From Procambarus clarkii (taxonomy: Eukaryota; Arthropoda; Malacostraca; Decapoda; Cambaridae), in contig NC_091188.1 of NCBI RefSeq assembly GCF_040958095.1, positions 39,694,734 through 39,758,733 on the forward strand: DNA of 64,000 nucleotides, given 5' to 3'. Made by a program: the position numbers and the translations under genes. Positions 52,401-61,400 of the stretch are shown piece after piece; position 1 is the first letter of the stretch, and the number at the start of each line of letters is the position of its first letter. The notes beneath the pieces are model-generated. The model worked only from the letters and a program-made list of their open reading frames with translations. It ran no database searches and was not told the origin of the DNA.

Positions 52401-55400
52401 TTCTCATAATTTTAGCATCGTCCGCAAACATTGAGAGAAATGAATCGATATCCTCCGGGAGATCATTTACATATATCAGAAACAAGATAGGACCGAGTAC
52501 AGAGCCCTGTGGGACTCCACTGGTGACTTCACGCCAATCAGAGGTCTCACCCCTCACCGTAACTCTCTGCTTCCTATTGCTTAGATACTCCCTTATCCAC
52601 TGGAGCACCTTACCAGCTACACCTGCCTGTCTCTCCAGCTTATGTACCAGCCTCTTATGCGGTACTGTGTCAAAGGCTTTCCAACAATCCAAGAAAATGC
52701 AGTCCGCCCAGCCCTCTCTTTCTTGCTTAATCTTTGTCACCTGATCGTAGAATTCTATCAAGCCTGTAAGGCAAGATTTACCCTCCCTGAACCCATGTTG
52801 GCGATTTGTCACGAAGTCCCTTCTCTCCAGATGTGTTACCAGGTTTTTTCTCACGATCTTCTCCATCACCTTGCATGGTATACAAGTCAAGGACACTGGC
52901 CTGTAGTTCAGTGCCTCTTGCTGTCGCCCTTTTTGTATATTGGGACCACATTCGCCGTCTTCCATATTTCTGGTAGGTCTCCCGTCTCCAGTGACTTACT
53001 ATACACTATGGAGAGTGGCAAGCAAAGTGCCTCTGCACACTCTTTCAGTATCCATGGTGAGATCCTATCTGGACCAACAGCCTTTCTAACATCCAGATCC
53101 AGCAGGTGTCTCTTGACCTCCTCTCTCGTAATTTCGAACTCTTCCAAGGCCGCCTGGTTTACCTCCCTTTCTCCTAGCACAGTGACTTCACCTTGTTCTA
53201 TTGTGAAGACCTCCTGGAACCTCTTGTTGAGTTCTTCACACACCTCTCTGTCATTCTCTGTATACCTGTCCTCGCCTGTTCTAAGTTTCAATACCTGTTC
53301 TTTCACTGTTGTTTTCCTTCTGATGTGACTGGAGTAGCTTTGGTTCGGTCTTGGCTTTGTTTGCTATATCATTTTCAAAACTTTTCTCTGCTTCTCTTCT
53401 CACCCTGATGTACTCATTCCTGGTTCTCTGGTATCTCTCTCTGCTTTCTGATGTTCTGTTATTCCGGAAGTTCCTCCACGCCCTTTTGTTCAGTTTCTTC
53501 GCTTCCAGTTTCTTCACTTCCTGTGGTGTAGTGGTTAAGACACTCGCCTGGCGTTCCACGAGTGCTTTGTCCTGGGTTCATATCCTGGCTGAGGAGGATT
53601 TACTGGGTGCAAATCCTTAACTGTAGCCTCTGTTTAACTTGACAGTAAAATGGGTACCTGGTTGTTAAACAATTCTTTGTGGGGGGTTGTATTCCAGAGA
53701 ACATAGGATTAAGGACTTGTCTGAAATGCTACGCGTACTAGTGGCTGTAAAAGAATATAAGAACTCTTGTATATATCAATAATAATAATACTGTAATAAT
53801 AAGAAAATAATGAACATTAGTAAGATAACTCTATTATTATTACTGGAACAGCTGTGTTTAATAATGTAATATTACACATTGTCAGTAAGCCATTTTGGTA
53901 ATACAGTACAGTATGTTATTTTTGGAAATGTTAAGGCAGAGCTGGTAGTGAAACACCCGTCTTGTCCACATGGCATTTATTTACAACAGACAGTGACGTC
54001 ACACTGGGTATAGGTGCCATGAATATAAACATTACATACCTTATAGACAAATGAGCATTGACTCTTAACATTATGAACCTAATCCAAGGTGACCTTAATC
54101 CTAACACAGTGATTAGCATAGTTTTCATTATTGGATATTATAGGGTAACACAAGTGTTCTAATTTTCAATTTTAGGCTATTCTAGTATACCTTATATTTT
54201 TATTACATATGGATACAGTGCAAGTTCTCTTTTGAACACTGCGAGAGGTTGGCCAGTTATGCCCCGCATGTGTAGGGAAAGTGTGTCGCAGTCTTGGGCC
54301 TTTGATGTTGATTAAGTTCTCTCTCAGCATACCTGTTGCACCTCTACTTTTCAATGGGGCTATCTTGCACATCCTGCCATGCCTTCTGATCTCATGGTGT
54401 TATGTCTGTGTGCATATTTGAAACCAGTCCTAATATTTTCCAAGTGTAAATTATTATGTATCTCTTCTGCCTGCACTCTAGGAAATACAGATTTAAAAAT
54501 TTTAGACGGTCTCAATAATTTAGATGTTGAGTGGATTCTAGCAGTAAAGGATCTTTGTACACTATCTAGATCAGCAATTTATCCAGCTTTGAATGGGGCA
54601 GTGTGCAACAATATTCCACTAAGTGAGTACAGTACTAATGTCTTGAGACGTATCATCATTGACGTGGCATCTCTTGTTTGGAGGGGTCTTGTTTGTTATC
54701 CAACATGTCATTTTTATTTCAGTTCTGACAGCAACTTAGTTGGGTTCTTTAAAAGTAAGGTCTTCTGACATGATTACTCCTAAATTTTAAATCTTTTATA
54801 TTGCTTTTTCTTTCAGTAGTGTGGTTTGACTGTGTTTTATATGTGGTTTCTGCTTTGATGTTTTTGTTTCTTTCCATAGCGCAGTAATTGGAACTTATCC
54901 TTATTAAACATCTTGTTATTTTCTGTGACCCATTGAAAGACTTGATTAACATCAGATTGACGAGTTGCAGTGTCCTCTATATTGTCTACTCTCATGAAAA
55001 ATCAAGTGTCATCTGTGAAGGATGGACGCTGGTAAGTTCTCCTTTTCCTTTTTGTTCTCCTTGGTGAGATAGCAACAGGGAGCCACCTCATCAGCCCTCC
55101 TAGAATATTAGTACTGAATGTAATGAAATGCCTCTTGTGGGTCCAAGGAGGTTCCCTTGTCCTCGTCCAAGCGAGTCAGTGTTTTGGGTGGCTCTTGACG
55201 GAGGTGGCTTGCTGGCTGATCTGGGAGCTCCTAGTGCTGCCACCTGGTGAACTACGTAATTGCTGGGTGCATCATTAGCCAAGTTGTTTAAGTTGTTTTG
55301 TCTTGTTTTGTCCCACTTTATTGGTGGCTGCTTTCATGATGAGGGTGATCACAGATTCCCTGCTCTTTTGTGTCTCGGAAAGGGGACCAGATTTTGGCCT

Positions 55401-58400
55401 GGTCTTTAGTAGGCTCTAATTGACTGGCAAGGGCCTGATGTGATTGGATGGGTGAGAAACTAATCAGTGCAGTTAGCATCAGGGACCCACCAGAATGAGT
55501 CCTTTTATTACATTCAACACTGGTTTTATTCATTTTTAAATGCATGCATTTCTCATTTTTACAGAATGTAAGGAGGAAGCAGATAAGCTTTTTGAAGATG
55601 TACTTCAACGCAAGGATCGAGCAGATGGGACAAGAAATGCTCTGAATGTTTTACATCGTTTCCGTTTCCTCTTGTATCTACCGGTAAACATAGAGCGGCA
55701 TATACAGAAAGGCGATTATGATGTGGTTATAAATGATTATGCTCGAGCCAAGAGTCTCTTTGGTGATACACAAGTTCCAGTAAGTAAATATTGAGGGCAT
55801 ATATGAAGTAATAATCCTAAGCTCAAACAAAATATATTTTTGTTTTCATGAATAGATTTTAAATTTCAAATTTGGTAGGACATCACATAAATTAAAAATC
55901 ACTTGATTCAAAGTGACTTAATGCATGGGAGCTTTTATTTAGTATGTCAGGCCCACTGGCAACCCAGTAGGGCCATTTTTGTAAGGGCATAAGCCTCTAA
56001 GAAATACCCCTAGAGTACAGACTATTGAAACCTGTCCTCCTTAGAAATAGTAAGAATTATAATCTACTTTAGCCTACTTTTGACACTAATCCAATAATCA
56101 CATGTACCTGGGCAGATACTCTTCACCCCTAGGGTTAAACAAGATTAAGGTAGCGAACGGGGAAAACAATAGTGCTTTTCTCTACAAGGGTTATATTACT
56201 ATGGCTTAAGGTTACTTTAGAATGTTTATTTCTGGAGTCTAAAAGTTACTCTACAAGATACATGTACTATTAAAAATAACAGTGATAATTTTACAGAACA
56301 TGTACTTAGCATAAGAATTACTTTTAATACTTGTCCCACTGAAACTGGGACTTAAGGTAGCTACGTTACTTTACACTATTCACAATTCAAATAGTAAAAT
56401 TCCAGGTACACTAACACAAAGGTCACATTAACACACTAACATAGATAATGACTGGTAAACATAGAACACGTGCTTCGCAATAGCCACACTGTGATGGACA
56501 AAAATAAAACACTTAAAACTAGCCAAACACAGGAGCTTTTACACAATCTAAATTTATAAATGTATCCTACACCAAACTGAGTTAAAGCAAGCAATACTAT
56601 ACAACCAAAGGCACTTATCGTAAATGTTGAAAACCACCAAGCAACACACTGATGTTGGCCGTCTTCCACTGTTGCCACCCGCAAAGTGTACAGATCACCG
56701 GCTTGCTTTAATATCCACCCGCCTGCATTTGAATAATATTTCACTCAAACTTGTATCGCCAATTTTCTTATTTCAATGTCTTATTGAGTCCATCTCTAAC
56801 ATCCTAGTATGTTAGAGATGGCTTTCCATGTGCTATTCATGTTTCCCTTTGCTTCCTTGTATTTCAGTAAATTGAATAAAAGTAATTTAACTATTATTGC
56901 TCTCTGCCTTGACGACCTTGGGTGGAGATTAACACTTTCGCCCGGGCATGACGCAGCATTGCGTCATCCGTTTACTGTCGGTAATGACGGACATGACGCA
57001 GCATTGCGTCACCCACTTTAAATAATCGCCAAAAATCAGGTTTTTATCCGATTTTTTTGGGACTGGTTTTAAAATGCGCGCCGATGTCTTCCCATTTTCT
57101 TTGTTGCGCCTCGTGGCCCGCAGGTGGCTCGGCACACGCCGTCGGCCCATTGTTTTCGCTCCACTGTTGTGACCGGTGGCGCCTCCCCTCGCATCTCAAA
57201 CATGTGAACATTTCGGCTATTTTCCATGGCTATATTTCTTACTGCGGCTTTAGAAACTATCTACACTTACTCCACGATGGATAGTGATCATGAACAAGGC
57301 CCTTCCAGGAAGAAAATTGCGAAAGAAAGGCTTGAAAAGGGCGGGAATTGGGAGTGTAGCTGGAAGGCGTCTGAGCGCTCACTCGCGGCTAACGCGTGGC
57401 CCGTCTTCAACTCGTCGGCGGTTGGAGCGTGACCAGGTTTTTTATTTTATATGCTAATGTTCCTCTAGAGAATTCTATTGTGAACCCATTGAGACCAAAA
57501 TGAAAGACCTAGGACGAAAATTGAGGTGAGCAGAGTGAAAATAGTAAAAACATTTTATCGCGTTTGCGCGCTCCTGGGTAACTCGTTCGCACTTTCTCTG
57601 TTTGCTGCGGGTAATTAGCTGGGCTTTTGAAGTTTATATGCATTTAGTGCTGAAGAGAATTTTATTGTGGACACAATGATACCAAATTTAATCTCGTAGG
57701 ACGAGAATTAAGGTGACAAAGTTGAAGAGAGTATACACTTTTCAGAATTTACGCGCGCTCCCGTGAAACCCTGGGACCCAAATCGCACAGTTGAGGGGTG
57801 GCGCGCGGGGCATGCCAAAGTGTTAACTTACCAGATTGAGTCTGTACTCTCCGACTAGCCTGAATAAGATAATCGTGGGAGTGGAGGCTTCGACTGATCA
57901 CAGGGAATCATCAGGGCCCTGAAGAAACATCAGGGCCAGGACGACAGACTGTGTGTGTTCCTGACACAGGCTGTTAGTGATTCCCTGGAAGTAGCTTACA
58001 GGTGAAAGGTAGCTGTCGCCCTCCCACAAGAGTTGATAATTTTTGTTGTTTTTATTAATGCGAGTTCCCATCGATGCATCCAAGGGATAGTAGAGGATTT
58101 TGACCATACATTTGGGAGCTCTGTCTTGGGTAGAGATGATCTCGTCATCACATTTGGGGGCTCTATCTGGGATAGAGAGCACTTCTACCTCACAGTATAG
58201 TAGCCTCAGGGAGCCATTAGGGCTCACCCAGAAATTGGCATTTCATTACATTCAATGCTGGGTTTTTCTATGTATCACCATGTCAACATATTTAGCTTAT
58301 TTTCAAAATGAAGTTGGTAAATTTATCACAGCTCTTAATTTAGGCTTATTTGAATTTCACAGTGCAGTACAGTAATTTAAATAATGTTAAGCCTTTTTTA

Positions 58401-61400
58401 TTTTTTTATAGCTTTTCCGTCGATTCTACAGTGAAGTGGAAAAGCGTATTGATGACTTGAGAAGTGTACTTGGTGAACAGCTGACCCAAATGCCTTCATC
58501 CCTTGAGCACCAAAAGAAAATAATAAGGTATGAATTTGTCGCATGAAAGGTCATTTACAGTCCTATAGGCTCCATAGCACAGTGGTCTATGTCCTTGGCT
58601 CACAAGCAAAGGTGTAATGGGAAAATAGGACATGAAATGGAGAGGGTAATTGAATATGTAATTGGGAAGGAAAATATGTAATGGGGACCTCATAATAGAC
58701 ATGTGATGGGGAAGGGGAAATAATGATCATGTAATAGGTTTCACAGGTAATTATAAATGAATTAGGCATGCAAATGGAAAGTTTTATGCATCTTAAAAGG
58801 GAAAAAAAATTAGTTCAATAACAGCAATGTACTGGATCAAACAAAATAATATTAATGAATACAGAAATAAACACATGGATTGGAAGAGCTTTGTCAGTTT
58901 CTGCATCATGGCTGGGCCTCGTGTTTTGTACACTTAATGTGGCTGAAAATTTTCACCAAACCACACACTAGAAAGTGAAGAGACAATGATGTTTCAGTCT
59001 GTCCTGGACTAGATAAAGGTCCAGGACAGACCAAAACGTCGTCGTCTATTCACTTTCTAATGTGTGGTTTGGTTAACATTGCATCTGATCCTGGTACGTT
59101 GCCATAGTAAACCTGCTTGATGGTAGCAGACACACAAGTAGGTGAGACACGACTCCTGTGTCATCCTCGGAGGTTTCATTGATTGTTTCTATTGATTTAC
59201 AAGAGTATGTGTGTTAAATAACTTGGTAATTTACATAACGCATGATAATGTTTCAAGTGAGGATTGGTTTACCTGGTACACATCATTATAACCATATATA
59301 GTAGTATAAACCATAAAGACATACTTTACTTGTGTGTTGGGCTCTGGGTAGTGACATAGGGCCTAGTTGGCACCATATAGGCAACAGTATAGATTGAAAA
59401 GAGCATAAACGATCAATGCGCCACCCATAAATGACAGCAGGCTCCTAGTACATGTAATGCATGATAATGATTCAATTTACCTGGTATACCTCATTACAAC
59501 CATATGGAGTTGTGAAAACCATATGAACATCATTGGTATACATACCACATAATTAAGGTCAAATTTTATAGTGACGATGACTGCATTCATGCAGTAACAT
59601 TTATGATAACTGAATTCACATAGTAATGTAACCATGAAATGATAGCAGGATTTTGTTCATGGGTCAGGGTAAATTCCATTACATCCACATAGAGCTATTA
59701 TTTTCTTGTTTGCATCATACTGTACATGTAAAATCCAAACAATAATTTTTAAAATCATCATAAGATGATAACCACATTACCCCTTGAACCAACATACGAC
59801 GATAACAAGTATCTAAGGGTTAAGATGGTCGAGATTGGTCTGGGACCTTCAACCCCCCACATTTATCTTCTGTGGTGTGGTTCTGGGACCATCTTTAAAC
59901 TAGGCTTCTGTACTTTCAGAATTATAGACTTATCTTTGTAGAGTTTAGTTACTGTTATGTATTTGCAGAAATCTTCATCATTTGGAGACTCCTGGTGACC
60001 CAGCTTGGCAGTGCCTCTCTGCACAGCATGAGTACATTCTTCATCTTCTCATGTCTGTCCGTGATACTCATCTCAATCGGGAGATGGCAGATCATGACCT
60101 GGGCTCTGGGGGAGGAAAGATGAATACTGGAGCAACAGGTGGTGCCAGACATTCTACACCAGCAGCCAAATATAACAAGATTATGATGTCATCTGTTGGA
60201 GAGTGGCAGGTTAATGATAATAATGGCATTATTGTGCCATTTCTCACTTTTATGAGGCATGTGGGATTATGTATCGAGTTAATTTATTTGATTTAATTTA
60301 CTTTCAACGTGGACTGTATACTCAATTGGTAGATTAATGAACTGTATATTTAATGTTCATTGATAAACTGCATTTCATAGGGCTCATTGCACATAAAACC
60401 ACAGGATGGGGGTTGTACAGTATTGTTAGAATAATTAGGATAGAGCAGAATGGGTTATTTATTATTATTGTAACTCTTCCTATCTGTCTGTATATCTCCC
60501 ATCTCTCCATCTATGTATCTATCCAGCTATCCATTCATCTACCCATCCATCTATCAAACTGTCCATCCATCTATACACCCATAAAAGAAACCACAATCAA
60601 AGATGAGGAATACCAAAACAATTTCTACCAAACAAGCCATCTTCAGTGGCCAGAATAATACAATCAGGGAAGAGGAGGAGTATACAAGGACCCAGCATGG
60701 GAACAGGAAATAGAGGAGGGGGGGGGAGGTGAGAGGGGTAAGGAAGGTGGCAAGAGCAAAGGTGTTCATCTTGCCACCTTGGTAATGCCATCGGGCATTA
60801 CCAGGGCATCAGCGGAAACAAAACATGGAGAGATATGACAGTAGGGGAAATGAGGTAATGCACAGAAACAACACAAACAGTGAAATGAACCACAAAGTTA
60901 AACTCAATAAACAACGTATAAGAACTCGTGGAAAATGAACCACATTCCATTCATGATGTCTCGACTTCGTCCTCCTTCCTGCGGTTCTCCCTCCCAGGTG
61001 AGTGCCCATTTGTTCCTTCTCCATGGCTAGCTAGCTTCAGGCGCTTCCCCCAGAAAAATCAATTTGTGGTTGAGCCTCAAGTGACTCCCCGACACCCTCC
61101 AGGTCATTGAGGGTGTTTGCATCATCATAAAATTGTGGGTGGAGCAGCTGGCTGACCATGGGGTGCCTTCCTCCTTCCCTGAACGAGTAGGGGAGGTGGG
61201 GCGAATGAGCTAGCTATAATTTCATAAAATTTTGATCATTTGTTTACATAGTTTGGGGAGTTCTTTTGATGGCTTTCAAGGCTGCAGACTTATTTAATGC
61301 CAGAGGTGGTTTGTTTTGTTTCCCTGACTTTCTGGTGCCTTTCTCTGTGGGTGGCAGACATGAATAAATTCATATAAATTTTATCATTTAGGGAGCCATA

